Assembly: GCA_022457155.1 (NCBI GenBank)
Contig: JAJGOT010000346.1
Span: 551,501 to 615,500 of the forward strand
Origin: Cladopsammia gracilis
Taxonomy: Eukaryota; Cnidaria; Anthozoa; Scleractinia; Dendrophylliidae
DNA: 64,000 nucleotides
Reading direction: 5' to 3'
Below are positions 51,398 through 61,514 of the stretch, in pieces (the stretch's first letter is position 1; each line of letters opens with the position of its first letter). The position numbers and the translations under genes were made by a program. The notes beneath the pieces were generated by a model. The model made no database searches and was not told where the DNA came from. It worked only from the letters and a program-made list of their open reading frames with translations.

Positions 51398-51674
51398 GTG
51401 GCCAATATCTTTGGGACACTTTTCATTTTTTCCGATCAAAACATAAATAAAATATATCCCCCACCCCCCCTGAACAGAGTTGGGTGTCAGGAGTCAAACA
51501 TGTCTCACAGATCTTCTACACGTTATGGACTTCAACCTTGTTCAGGGGGGTTGGGGGGAAAACGTAGAAAGATGGTTTGGGTGAGCATTTATTATCGCTC
51601 ATTTTGAGTTTGTGCAAAGAAAAGCTTATCAAAAAGTGAAGTGTCCCCAAACATTGTGACCACGGTTGTCCGAG
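51398..51674. promoter_or_regulatory. palindrome and candidate replication origin, unit 1
   Basis: Inverse arms CCGTGGCCAATATCTTTGGG (left) and AAGTGTCCCC...CCACGGTTGTCCGAG (51639-51674) enclose a second inverse pair (CCCCCCTGAACAGAGTTG near 51465, and CAACCTTGTTCAGGGGGG near 51535). Between the second pair and the right arm is a stem-loop at 51582-51601: TGAGC, loop ATTTATTATC, GCTCA. HUH Rep proteins nick at such loops, although the classic nonamer of CRESS-DNA replicons is not matched exactly. Its position between the two gene 5' ends supports a control or origin role. Confidence 0.55.
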
Positions 51675-52109
51675 AAGTGATGGTCATGTTCGACATGTAA
51701 GATGTCTTAATATGGACTTTTATATTGGTGTCGCTACAAATCTGTAGTGCGTTTTTGTTGTTCTCGTGGTTTGAAATGTGTTTTCCATGATTTGGGTGTA
51801 TCTTTGTCGTGTGTATGTATGTGTGTTATTCGTGTAAAGTCACTTAATGTATGTACTAAGAGTAGAGCTTATTGCAAGCGAATCGGAACTCGAAATGGAT
51901 CGACCGAGTACGTGATTAGAATGAACGGTTAAGGCAGGAACGTATTTTTGGTAATGTGCAGAAAAGGAAGTAGCGGAAAGGAAAACTAAGTTACGTTAAT
52001 GTGGGCGATAAGATGGGTGCGAACATTCTTTTCCGCGTGGTAGGTATAGTCATATTTGCGTCATAAAGGAACTCTTAAATGCAGCGGGGCTGTATACACA
52101 ACATTCAAA

Positions 52110-53207
52110 ATGGTAAATCAGCGTGTACAAATATCAGCAGAGACCAAAGCTCTAGCTGTACTTTTGAGAAAAAGGTCTCCGAATCCTTTAAGTTACCGTG
52201 AAATTGCTAGAAAATGCCAAATCTCCAAGTCCGAAGTGCATCGTTTATGTAATGGCGCGAAATCGAGGTCAAGATGCCAAGCGGGGACGAAGAAAAGAGG
52301 ACGGCCAAGGAAGGTGGATGAACGCGGAATGAGAGCTTTAATTCGCGCTATTGCAAAGGTACGGAGCAAGAATGTGAATTTTACTATCAAACAGTTAACT
52401 GAGGCGACTGGAATGAGCCATCTGGCAAGCAGAAGAACGTTTTCACGTTATCTAAACGAGCATGGGTACAAGCACCTGCAGACAAGAAAAAAAGGATTAC
52501 TGAGCGCAAAAGATCGCCTCATAAGATTACGGTATGCCCGAAGAATGAGACGAAAAGTACAAGAACGCCCCGAGTTCTGGACGAAAGATGTGGCTTTTTA
52601 CTTAGATGGGGTGTCTTTTATTCACAAGACTAATCCTTTAAGCACAGCAACTCAACCAAAGGCGCGTGTTTGGCGACGAAAATCTGAGGGACTCACTCTA
52701 ACGGCCAAGGGGTCCAAAAATCTCGCTGGGGGAAAAAGACTGCATCTTTTAGTAGCTATTAGTTATAAGAAGGGTGTAATTCTCCGTGAGGTCTATGAAA
52801 CCATGAACGGTAAATTTTTTGCTTCTTTCGTGAGAGATAAATTTCCTATGTGTTTTCAAAGAGCTCGTCCAGGGAAACGGCGATTGTTTGTTATGGATAA
52901 TGATCCATCGCAAGTGTCTCGCGCCGCGAAGTTAGCGTTAAAAGAGATCGGCGCAGAGCTACACCAAATTCCTGCTCGCAGCCCTTGCGTCAACCCCATT
53001 GAGAATATTTTCAATATTGTGAGAAATATGTTAGAAAACGAAGCCATTCGTCTACAAATAGTACGCGAGTCTTTTAAAGATTTCAAGAGTCGAGTGATTA
53101 GATGTTTTGATTCTATAGATCCTGCAGTTATTGATCGCACAATAACAAGCATGCCTAAGCGAATTGAGCAAATCATTGCATCAAAAGGTGCAAGGATCAA
53201 GTATTAG
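52110..53207 (+). CDS. Tc1-type DD34E transposase, array copy 1
   Basis: A 365-residue DDE transposase of the Tc1/mariner superfamily that would cut and join DNA at its own element ends, with TA targets in known relatives. An N-terminal helix-turn-helix part includes LSYREIARKCQISKSEVHRL. A basic KKRGRPRK linker follows (GRPR-like), then a second DNA-binding half. Catalytic residues: D166 in FYLDGVSF, D263 in FVMDNDPSQ and E298 in CVNPIENIF, with 34 residues between the last two. The frame is open back to 52056, but the ATG at 52110 (CAAAATGG) has the better context and is chosen. AATAAA follows at 53263. The frame is complete in all three copies. It is convergent with the Rep-like gene. Confidence 0.88.
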   Translation: MVNQRVQISAETKALAVLLRKRSPNPLSYREIARKCQISKSEVHRLCNGAKSRSRCQAGTKKRGRPRKVDERGMRALIRAIAKVRSKNVNFTIKQLTEATGMSHLASRRTFSRYLNEHGYKHLQTRKKGLLSAKDRLIRLRYARRMRRKVQERPEFWTKDVAFYLDGVSFIHKTNPLSTATQPKARVWRRKSEGLTLTAKGSKNLAGGKRLHLLVAISYKKGVILREVYETMNGKFFASFVRDKFPMCFQRARPGKRRLFVMDNDPSQVSRAAKLALKEIGAELHQIPARSPCVNPIENIFNIVRNMLENEAIRLQIVRESFKDFKSRVIRCFDSIDPAVIDRTITSMPKRIEQIIASKGARIKY

Positions 53208-53299
53208 ATGTGAAATAATTCAAGGAATATCAATATCGTAGTAAACTTTTCAGTTAAATACAAATAAAGTTAATTTCAAACAATTTAATGTCTTGCGTA

Positions 53300-53693
53300 A
53301 TCTCTGGAGCACCGTTCAGTAACGCAACGCAGTTCTCCACTGTTAAGTCAGTTCTCTTCGTGTTTTACAGAGAAAATACGCAATTCTTATTAGCCTGATA
53401 AAAACATGAACAACTCTGCTATGCAATATAACAACAACTTTTTCAAAATTATATCTACTTCTCGGATTTTCAACAGTGCTCCACCAAAACGTTACTAAAA
53501 TAGTATAATTAGCGTGAACTGTATTATAAACATATGATGGAGCACTGTTCATTTTTTCACCCCACCACCTTATTCGATCAAAATGTCATGAATAATTACA
53601 ATCAAATTACATTCTCGTTATTTGTATATGATAAATGAGATTTTAAAACGTATTTTTATAGCTAAAATGAGACATTTTTCGATGGAGCACTGT
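53300..53693. repeat. TGGAGCACTGT-type motif sites between the converging genes, unit 1
   Basis: Sites at 53305-53315 (one mismatch), 53473-53483 (inverse), 53538-53548 and 53683-53693. The inverse and third sites face each other and enclose 76 bp like a miniature TIR element starting ACAGTGCTCCA. They could be transposase end sites (CAGTG-type Tc1 ends) or Rep-binding iterons. The same set recurs in units 2 and 3 (+4,153 and +8,307). Confidence 0.7.
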
Positions 53694-53777
53694 CACAAAG
53701 AACGTCATCGGAAGTGCATGATTTGACTCTGATTATATTTTGCACGGTTTGTTTACATTTGCAAATTCCTTCAGTTT

Positions 53778-54384
53778 TCATTTCTTGTCGAGAATTAGTT
53801 TGGCAAAACATTTCGGACACGGTTTTAGAGCCAGTTGATCTTTTTCTGGTATTTGTTTCCAGAAATGGAAGAAACGCCAACGAACTGACATCATCTGAGT
53901 ATTCGCCTGGTCGATTGACCCACCTTTGACTAAGACCAGCGGAGCATCGGCTGTTGCAAAGAATGGTGTGTCTTTCTTGAATTCGATATCTTTGCTACAA
54001 AAGTTTTTAGGTGCTGGAAGATGAACGATGTCGCCTTCCAACATCTGCAGCAAATCCGACCAAGGGATTATAGAAGGGCTCCAACGAAAGTCGTTTAACA
54101 TGATAATCTCGGACAATTCTGCTCCCACCCACGCGAAAGTACCTGTTGCATGCGGGGTTACAAAATGCTCGATAAATACATTTCAGAGGCGACAAAATAA
54201 AGGTTTTGCCAGCATTGGCGGGTCCGTGGATGAAAATGTTGCGGTACTTTGCTCGTCCTAAATGAAGTGCTGCGTAAATAGACTCACAGAAGTGATTTAG
54301 CAAAATACCATTGTTTTCAATTAAACTTATCGCGCACTGTAGCCATCGACCATTGCATTCGCTTGCACACTCGCCCTTGTAAGC
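53778..54384 (-). pseudogene. Rep-like protein, SF3 helicase part, array copy 1
   Basis: Read on minus from 54384, this continues the frame of the HUH domain after one in-frame TAG (54385-54387). Walker A is clear: FIHGPANAGKTF at about 54200-54235. Near 54150 the frame shifts by a few bases. The other frame then gives the Walker B-like IIMLNDFRW (near 54105), PAPKN, and a motif C-like PFFATADAP (near 53960), ending with a CPKC cluster near 53800. SF3 helicases of this kind unwind DNA during rolling-circle replication and are found behind HUH domains in CRESS-DNA and parvovirus Reps. The stop and shift are present in every copy, so the break predates amplification or is bypassed by splicing or recoding. 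Confidence 0.75.
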
Positions 54385-55107
54385 CTAATCAAGCAATTCT
54401 ATGCGACTTTTCTTGCTCCTTGCTAACTGGACTTCTGCCTCTGCGAATTCTTTCGCCAATTGTAGAGCCTCATCGACAACTCTTTGACCTCTATTAGCTA
54501 TGAATTCGGCCAGATTTGATTTTCCATTGCGATTTTGCTTAACAGCCAACGCCACTAATTCTAATCGTGAAGCGATGCCTCGCGTCTGGATAACTTGAGT
54601 TACATCGTAAACAGACATCCTTTTGCGTGCGGCCCTCTTTATTCGTCCTCGACTCTCTGTTTGTTTACCCTTTCTCTTTCGTTCGCTTATAGCCTTTTCG
54701 GTTTGTGGTTCACAATTGTCGTGGAGGTCTGGGTGGTTAGTGGAGAACAGGGGTTCTGCGTCTTCTTTCACAGTGTATTTGTACGCACTATAATACGTGC
54801 TATGAATGGCACTGAAATTCACTTGAATATGAAATTCCTTGTCTAGAAAAGAGCGAACATTCGCCCATCTTGTTTTCTTGGAAAGTTTTACAGCCATGTG
54901 ATAATGATGACTGCGTTCTGGGTCAGAGTCACCCTTGTGACGCTCAATGCAAACGACCCACTGCAACACTTTCGCAAAAGTTGTTCTCTCAAAAGCGTCA
55001 ACTATTGCTGTGGCAAAGCTTTCCCGTGTAGGAAAAGTCGTCAAATTGGCCCTGCTGTACGTTATTAAATAAACCTGCCTCTGTTGGCGAGTTTGTAGGC
55101 TTTCCAT
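54385..55107 (-). CDS. Rep-like HUH endonuclease domain, array copy 1
   Basis: A 240-residue frame. Rep motif I is YLITYS (residues 13-18). Motif II, the metal-binding HUH, is HHYHMAVKL (near 86-94). Motif III with the nucleophile Tyr and supporting Lys is YYSAYKYTVKED (near 125-136). HUH endonucleases nick one strand at an origin and stay bound to the 5' end, starting rolling-circle replication. A basic linker (KRKGKQTESRGRIKRAARKR) and a helical tail follow. The frame ends at a TAG, after which the SF3 helicase continues in the same frame. The overall order resembles CRESS-type Rep proteins; close relatives may exist among uncharacterised cnidarian proteins (recollection, unverified). Confidence 0.78.
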   Translation of the reverse strand: MESLQTRQQRQVYLITYSRANLTTFPTRESFATAIVDAFERTTFAKVLQWVVCIERHKGDSDPERSHHYHMAVKLSKKTRWANVRSFLDKEFHIQVNFSAIHSTYYSAYKYTVKEDAEPLFSTNHPDLHDNCEPQTEKAISERKRKGKQTESRGRIKRAARKRMSVYDVTQVIQTRGIASRLELVALAVKQNRNGKSNLAEFIANRGQRVVDEALQLAKEFAEAEVQLARSKKSRIELLD

Positions 55108-56262
55108 AGTCAGCGACTACAGTTTGCACGGAACTTCCTACTAACAGAGTCTATCTTGAACCACAGGAATACTAACCCATGCTTGAGTGGTATGCTGTGT
55201 TTGTATCTACAAAATATGGCGGTAATGGCGTTTCAAAAGCCATATTCGCCGCATAATAAATTGTACTCGCAACAAAAATTGCAATTTACATAATGTTATT
55301 TTGTGCTTTTCAACTTCCAACTTATTATTTTATGTTTACGCTTATTACTCTTAAAGTGCCTTCCCCAAATGTCCAAAAGAAATCGAACCACATCAATGTC
55401 GAAACGTATAAAACCACTAATAAACATTTTTAAGTTTCGGTTATTTTTTATTAGCCTTAGATTGGATTCATACTATAATACAGTCAGTATCATAACCCAC
55501 AATAAATCTTTTGCTGTGAGATCCTGGTTATCCTAGTTACTCGGACAACCGTGGCCAATATCTTTGGGACACTTTTCATTTTTTCCGATCAAAACATAAA
55601 TAAAATATATCCCCCACCCCCCCTGAACAGAGTTGGGTGTCAGGAGTCAAACATGTCTCACAGATCTTCTACACGTTATGGACTTCAACCTTGTTCAGGG
55701 GGGTTGGGGGGAAAACGTAGAAAGATGGTTTGGGTGAGCATTTATTATCGCTCATTTTGAGTTTGTGCAAAGAAAAGCTTATCAAAAAGTGAAGTGTCCC
55801 CAAACATTGTGACCACGGTTGTCCGAGAAGTGATGGTCATGTTCGACATGTAAGATGTCTTAATATGGACTTTTATATTGGTGTCGCTACAAATCTGTAG
55901 TGCGTTTTTGTTGTTCTCGTGGTTTGAAATGTGTTTTCCATGATTTGGGTGTATCTTTGTCGTGTGTATGTATGTGTGTTATTCGTGTAAAGTCACTTAA
56001 TGTATGTACTAAGAGTAGAGCTTATTGCAAGCGAATCGGAACTCGAAATGGATCGACCGAGTACGTGATTAGAATGAACGGTTAAGGCAGGAACGTATTT
56101 TTGGTAATGTGCAGAAAAGGAAGTAGCGGAAAGGAAAACTAAGTTACGTTAATGTGGGCGATAAGATGGGTGCGAACATTCTTTTCCGCGTGGTAGGTAT
56201 AGTCATATTTGCGTCATAAAGGAACTCTTAAATGCAGCGGGGCTGTATACACAACATTCAAA
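55108..56262. other. divergent intergenic region across the unit 1/2 junction
   Basis: The 1.15 kb between the 5' ends of Rep copy 1 and transposase copy 2. It holds the complete palindrome (55540-55827; outer arm CTCGGACAACCGTGG on both sides) and the stem-loop at 55735-55754. Short frames (77, 69 and 61 codons) have no recognised domain. This is the natural site for both promoters. Confidence 0.6.
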
Positions 56263-57360
56263 ATGGTAAATCAGCGTGTACAAATATCAGCAGAGACCAA
56301 AGCTCTAGCTGTACTTTTGAGAAAAAGGTCTCCGAATCCTTTAAGTTACCGTGAAATTGCTAGAAAATGCCAAATCTCCAAGTCCGAAGTGCATCGTTTA
56401 TGTAATGGCGCGAAATCGAGGTCAAGATGCCAAGCGGGGACGAAGAAAAGAGGACGGCCAAGGAAGGTGGATGAACGCGGAATGAGAGCTTTAATTCGCG
56501 CTATTGCAAAGGTACGGAGCAAGAATGTGAATTTTACTATCAAACAGTTAACTGAGGCGACTGGAATGAGCCATCTGGCAAGCAGAAGAACGTTTTCACG
56601 TTATCTAAACGAGCATGGGTACAAGCACCTGCAGACAAGAAAAAAAGGATTACTGAGCGCAAAAGATCGCCTCATAAGATTACGGTATGCCCGAAGAATG
56701 AGACGAAAAGTACAAGAACGCCCCGAGTTCTGGACGAAAGATGTGGCTTTTTACTTAGATGGGGTGTCTTTTATTCACAAGACTAATCCTTTAAGCACAG
56801 CAACTCAACCAAAGGCGCGTGTTTGGCGACGAAAATCTGAGGGACTCACTCTAACGGCCAAGGGGTCCAAAAATCTCGCTGGGGGAAAAAGACTGCATCT
56901 TTTAGTAGCTATTAGTTATAAGAAGGGTGTAATTCTCCGTGAGGTCTATGAAACCATGAACGGTAAATTTTTTGCTTCTTTCGTGAGAGATAAATTTCCT
57001 ATGTGTTTTCAAAGAGCTCGTCCAGGGAAACGGCGATTGTTTGTTATGGATAATGATCCATCGCAAGTGTCTCGCGCCGCGAAGTTAGCGTTAAAAGAGA
57101 TCGGCGCAGAGCTACACCAAATTCCTGCTCGCAGCCCTTGCGTCAACCCCATTGAGAATATTTTCAATATTGTGAGAAATATGTTAGAAAACGAAGCCAT
57201 TCGTCTACAAATAGTACGCGAGTCTTTTAAAGATTTCAAGAGTCGAGTGATTAGATGTTTTGATTCTATAGATCCTGCAGTTATTGATCGCACAATAACA
57301 AGCATGCCTAAGCGAATTGAGCAAATCATTGCATCAAAAGGTGCAAGGATCAAGTATTAG
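56263..57360 (+). CDS. Tc1-type DD34E transposase, array copy 2
   Basis: The predicted protein is identical to copy 1: HTH, KKRGRPRK linker and the D166/D263/E298 catalytic triad. The frame is open from 56209, with the preferred start at 56263. AATAAA lies near 57416. Confidence 0.88.
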   Translation: MVNQRVQISAETKALAVLLRKRSPNPLSYREIARKCQISKSEVHRLCNGAKSRSRCQAGTKKRGRPRKVDERGMRALIRAIAKVRSKNVNFTIKQLTEATGMSHLASRRTFSRYLNEHGYKHLQTRKKGLLSAKDRLIRLRYARRMRRKVQERPEFWTKDVAFYLDGVSFIHKTNPLSTATQPKARVWRRKSEGLTLTAKGSKNLAGGKRLHLLVAISYKKGVILREVYETMNGKFFASFVRDKFPMCFQRARPGKRRLFVMDNDPSQVSRAAKLALKEIGAELHQIPARSPCVNPIENIFNIVRNMLENEAIRLQIVRESFKDFKSRVIRCFDSIDPAVIDRTITSMPKRIEQIIASKGARIKY

Positions 57361-57930
57361 ATGTGAAATAATTCAAGGAATATCAATATCGTAGTAAACT
57401 TTTCAGTTAAATACAAATAAAGTTAATTTCAAACAATTTAATGTCTTGCGTAATCTCTGGAGCACCGTTCAGTAACGCAACGCAGTTCTCCACTGTTAAG
57501 TCAGTTCTCTTCGTGTTTTACAGAGAAAATACGCAATTCTTATTAGCCTGATAAAAACATGAACAACTCTGCTATGCAATATAACAACAACTTTTTCAAA
57601 ATTATATCTACTTCTCGGATTTTCAACAGTGCTCCACCAAAACGTTACTAAAATAGTATAATTAGCGTGAACTGTATTATAAACATATGATGGAGCACTG
57701 TTCATTTTTTCACCCCACCACCTTATTCGATCAAAATGTCATGAATAATTACAATCAAATTACATTCTCGTTATTTGTATATGATAAATGAGATTTTAAA
57801 ACGTATTTTTATAGCTAAAATGAGACATTTTTCGATGGAGCACTGTCACAAAGAACGTCATCGGAAGTGCATGATTTGACTCTGATTATATTTTGCACGG
57901 TTTGTTTACATTTGCAAATTCCTTCAGTTT

Positions 57931-58537
57931 TCATTTCTTGTCGAGAATTAGTTTGGCAAAACATTTCGGACACGGTTTTAGAGCCAGTTGATCTTTTTCT
58001 GGTATTTGTTTCCAGAAATGGAAGAAACGCCAACGAACTGACATCATCTGAGTATTCGCCTGGTCGATTGACCCACCTTTGACTAAGACCAGCGGAGCAT
58101 CGGCTGTTGCAAAGAATGGTGTGTCTTTCTTGAATTCGATATCTTTGCTACAAAAGTTTTTAGGTGCTGGAAGATGAACGATGTCGCCTTCCAACATCTG
58201 CAGCAAATCCGACCAAGGGATTATAGAAGGGCTCCAACGAAAGTCGTTTAACATGATAATCTCGGACAATTCTGCTCCCACCCACGCGAAAGTACCTGTT
58301 GCATGCGGGGTTACAAAATGCTCGATAAATACATTTCAGAGGCGACAAAATAAAGGTTTTGCCAGCATTGGCGGGTCCGTGGATGAAAATGTTGCGGTAC
58401 TTTGCTCGTCCTAAATGAAGTGCTGCGTAAATAGACTCACAGAAGTGATTTAGCAAAATACCATTGTTTTCAATTAAACTTATCGCGCACTGTAGCCATC
58501 GACCATTGCATTCGCTTGCACACTCGCCCTTGTAAGC
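57931..58537 (-). pseudogene. Rep-like protein, SF3 helicase part, array copy 2
   Basis: The same Walker A (GPANAGKT), Walker B-like (LNDFRW) and motif C-like (ATADAP) pieces as copy 1, with the same in-frame TAG (58538-58540) and the same frame change near 58303. Confidence 0.75.
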
Positions 58538-59260
58538 CTAATCAAGCAATTCTATGCGACTTTTCTTGCTCCTTGCTAACTGGACTTCTGCCTCTGCGAA
58601 TTCTTTCGCCAATTGTAGAGCCTCATCGACAACTCTTTGACCTCTATTAGCTATGAATTCGGCCAGATTTGATTTTCCATTGCGATTTTGCTTAACAGCC
58701 AACGCCACTAATTCTAATCGTGAAGCGATGCCTCGCGTCTGGATAACTTGAGTTACATCGTAAACAGACATCCTTTTGCGTGCGGCCCTCTTTATTCGTC
58801 CTCGACTCTCTGTTTGTTTACCCTTTCTCTTTCGTTCGCTTATAGCCTTTTCGGTTTGTGGTTCACAATTGTCGTGGAGGTCTGGGTGGTTAGTGGAGAA
58901 CAGGGGTTCTGCGTCTTCTTTCACAGTGTATTTGTACGCACTATAATACGTGCTATGAATGGCACTGAAATTCACTTGAATATGAAATTCCTTGTCTAGA
59001 AAAGAGCGAACATTCGCCCATCTTGTTTTCTTGGAAAGTTTTACAGCCATGTGATAATGATGACTGCGTTCTGGGTCAGAGTCACCCTTGTGACGCTCAA
59101 TGCAAACGACCCACTGCAACACTTTCGCAAAAGTTGTTCTCTCAAAAGCGTCAACTATTGCTGTGGCAAAGCTTTCCCGTGTAGGAAAAGTCGTCAAATT
59201 GGCCCTGCTGTACGTTATTAAATAAACCTGCCTCTGTTGGCGAGTTTGTAGGCTTTCCAT
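58538..59260 (-). CDS. Rep-like HUH endonuclease domain, array copy 2
   Basis: Identical in predicted sequence to copy 1, with YLITYS, HHYHMAV and YYSAYKY motifs. It faces transposase copy 3 across the palindrome at the next unit border. Confidence 0.78.
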   Translation of the reverse strand: MESLQTRQQRQVYLITYSRANLTTFPTRESFATAIVDAFERTTFAKVLQWVVCIERHKGDSDPERSHHYHMAVKLSKKTRWANVRSFLDKEFHIQVNFSAIHSTYYSAYKYTVKEDAEPLFSTNHPDLHDNCEPQTEKAISERKRKGKQTESRGRIKRAARKRMSVYDVTQVIQTRGIASRLELVALAVKQNRNGKSNLAEFIANRGQRVVDEALQLAKEFAEAEVQLARSKKSRIELLD

Positions 59261-60416
59261 AGTCAGCGACTACAGTTTGCACGGAACTTCCTACTAACAG
59301 AGTCTATCTTGAACCACAGGAATACTAACCCATGCTTGAGTGGTATGCTGTGTTTGTATCTACAAAATATGGCGGTAATGGCGTTTCAAAAGCCATATTC
59401 GCCGCATAATAAATTGTACTCGCAACAAAAATTGCAATTTACATAATGTTATTTTGTGCTTTTCAACTTCCAACTTATTATTTTATGTTTACGCTTATTA
59501 CTCTTAAAGTGCCTTCCCCAAATGTCCAAAAGAAATCGAACCACATCAATGTCGAAACGTATAAAACCACTAATAAACATTTTTAAGTTTCGGTTATTTT
59601 TTATTAGCCTTAGATTGGATTCATACTATAATACAGTCAGTATCATAACCCACAATAAATCTTTTGCTGTGAGATCCTGGTTATCCTAGTTACTCGGACA
59701 ACCGTGGCCAATATCTTTGGGACACTTTTCATTTTTTCCGATCAAAACATAAATAAAATATATCCCCCACCCCCCCTGAACAGAGTTGGGTGTCAGGAGT
59801 CAAACATGTCTCACAGATCTTCTACACGTTATGGACTTCAACCTTGTTCAGGGGGGTTGGGGGGGAAAACGTAGAAAGATGGTTTGGGTGAGCATTTATT
59901 ATCGCTCATTTTGAGTTTGTGCAAAGAAAAGCTTATCAAAAAGTGAAGTGTCCCCAAACATTGTGACCACGGTTGTCCGAGAAGTGATGGTCATGTTCGA
60001 CATGTAAGATGTCTTAATATGGACTTTTATATTGGTGTCGCTACAAATCTGTAGTGCGTTTTTGTTGTTCTCGTGGTTTGAAATGTGTTTTCCATGATTT
60101 GGGTGTATCTTTGTCGTGTGTATGTATGTGTGTTATTCGTGTAAAGTCACTTAATGTATGTACTAAGAGTAGAGCTTATTGCAAGCGAATCGGAACTCGA
60201 AATGGATCGACCGAGTACGTGATTAGAATGAACGGTTAAGGCAGGAACGTATTTTTGGTAATGTGCAGAAAAGGAAGTAGCGGAAAGGAAAACTAAGTTA
60301 CGTTAATGTGGGCGATAAGATGGGTGCGAACATTCTTTTCCGCGTGGTAGGTATAGTCATATTTGCGTCATAAAGGAACTCTTAAATGCAGCGGGGCTGT
60401 ATACACAACATTCAAA

Positions 60417-61514
60417 ATGGTAAATCAGCGTGTACAAATATCAGCAGAGACCAAAGCTCTAGCTGTACTTTTGAGAAAAAGGTCTCCGAATCCTTTAAGT
60501 TACCGTGAAATTGCTAGAAAATGCCAAATCTCCAAGTCCGAAGTGCATCGTTTATGTAATGGCGCGAAATCGAGGTCAAGATGCCAAGCGGGGACGAAGA
60601 AAAGAGGACGGCCAAGGAAGGTGGATGAACGCGGAATGAGAGCTTTAATTCGCGCTATTGCAAAGGTACGGAGCAAGAATGTGAATTTTACTATCAAACA
60701 GTTAACTGAGGCGACTGGAATGAGCCATCTGGCAAGCAGAAGAACGTTTTCACGTTATCTAAACGAGCATGGGTACAAGCACCTGCAGACAAGAAAAAAA
60801 GGATTACTGAGCGCAAAAGATCGCCTCATAAGATTACGGTATGCCCGAAGAATGAGACGAAAAGTACAAGAACGCCCCGAGTTCTGGACGAAAGATGTGG
60901 CTTTTTACTTAGATGGGGTGTCTTTTATTCACAAGACTAATCCTTTAAGCACAGCAACTCAACCAAAGGCGCGTGTTTGGCGACGAAAATCTGAGGGACT
61001 CACTCTAACGGCCAAGGGGTCCAAAAATCTCGCTGGGGGAAAAAGACTGCATCTTTTAGTAGCTATTAGTTATAAGAAGGGTGTAATTCTCCGTGAGGTC
61101 TATGAAACCATGAACGGTAAATTTTTTGCTTCTTTCGTGAGAGATAAATTTCCTATGTGTTTTCAAAGAGCTCGTCCAGGGAAACGGCGATTGTTTGTTA
61201 TGGATAATGATCCATCGCAAGTGTCTCGCGCCGCGAAGTTAGCGTTAAAAGAGATCGGCGCAGAGCTACACCAAATTCCTGCTCGCAGCCCTTGCGTCAA
61301 CCCCATTGAGAATATTTTCAATATTGTGAGAAATATGTTAGAAAACGAAGCCATTCGTCTACAAATAGTACGCGAGTCTTTTAAAGATTTCAAGAGTCGA
61401 GTGATTAGATGTTTTGATTCTATAGATCCTGCAGTTATTGATCGCACAATAACAAGCATGCCTAAGCGAATTGAGCAAATCATTGCATCAAAAGGTGCAA
61501 GGATCAAGTATTAG
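60417..61514 (+). CDS. Tc1-type DD34E transposase, array copy 3
   Basis: The predicted protein is identical to copies 1 and 2. The frame is open from 60363, with the preferred start at 60417. The catalytic triad is intact. Confidence 0.88.
   Translation: MVNQRVQISAETKALAVLLRKRSPNPLSYREIARKCQISKSEVHRLCNGAKSRSRCQAGTKKRGRPRKVDERGMRALIRAIAKVRSKNVNFTIKQLTEATGMSHLASRRTFSRYLNEHGYKHLQTRKKGLLSAKDRLIRLRYARRMRRKVQERPEFWTKDVAFYLDGVSFIHKTNPLSTATQPKARVWRRKSEGLTLTAKGSKNLAGGKRLHLLVAISYKKGVILREVYETMNGKFFASFVRDKFPMCFQRARPGKRRLFVMDNDPSQVSRAAKLALKEIGAELHQIPARSPCVNPIENIFNIVRNMLENEAIRLQIVRESFKDFKSRVIRCFDSIDPAVIDRTITSMPKRIEQIIASKGARIKY

Larger units (their letters stand above)
51398..55550. mobile_element. unit 1 of a 4,153-bp tandem array: Tc1-type transposase plus Rep-like protein
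   Basis: Head-to-tail repeat unit defined by the recurrence of GTGGCCAATATCTTTGGGAC at 51398, 55551, 59704 and 63858. Layout: palindrome and stem-loop (51398-51674), transposase on plus (52110-53207), an intergenic part with repeated TGGAGCACTGT motifs (53300-53693), and a broken Rep-like protein on minus (55107-53778). The two genes converge, and their 5' ends face the palindrome across the unit junction, as in ambisense circular replicons. A head-to-tail array is what rolling-circle replication would produce. In this first copy the outermost part of the left palindrome arm is replaced by flank sequence. Confidence 0.9.
55551..59703. mobile_element. unit 2 of the tandem array
   Basis: 4,153 bp. 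Sampled landmarks and all longer predicted frames match unit 1 in spacing and sequence. It carries the complete palindrome at its left border. Confidence 0.9.

Noticed and set aside
52856..53200. 114-codon minus frame inside the transposase, and its copies
   Set aside because: Shadow of the transposase frame.
51398..55550. Helitron
   Set aside because: The helicase motifs are SF3-like (GPANAGKT, LNDFRW) rather than the Pif1-type of Helitrons, and no typical Helitron 3' hairpin with CTRR end was seen.
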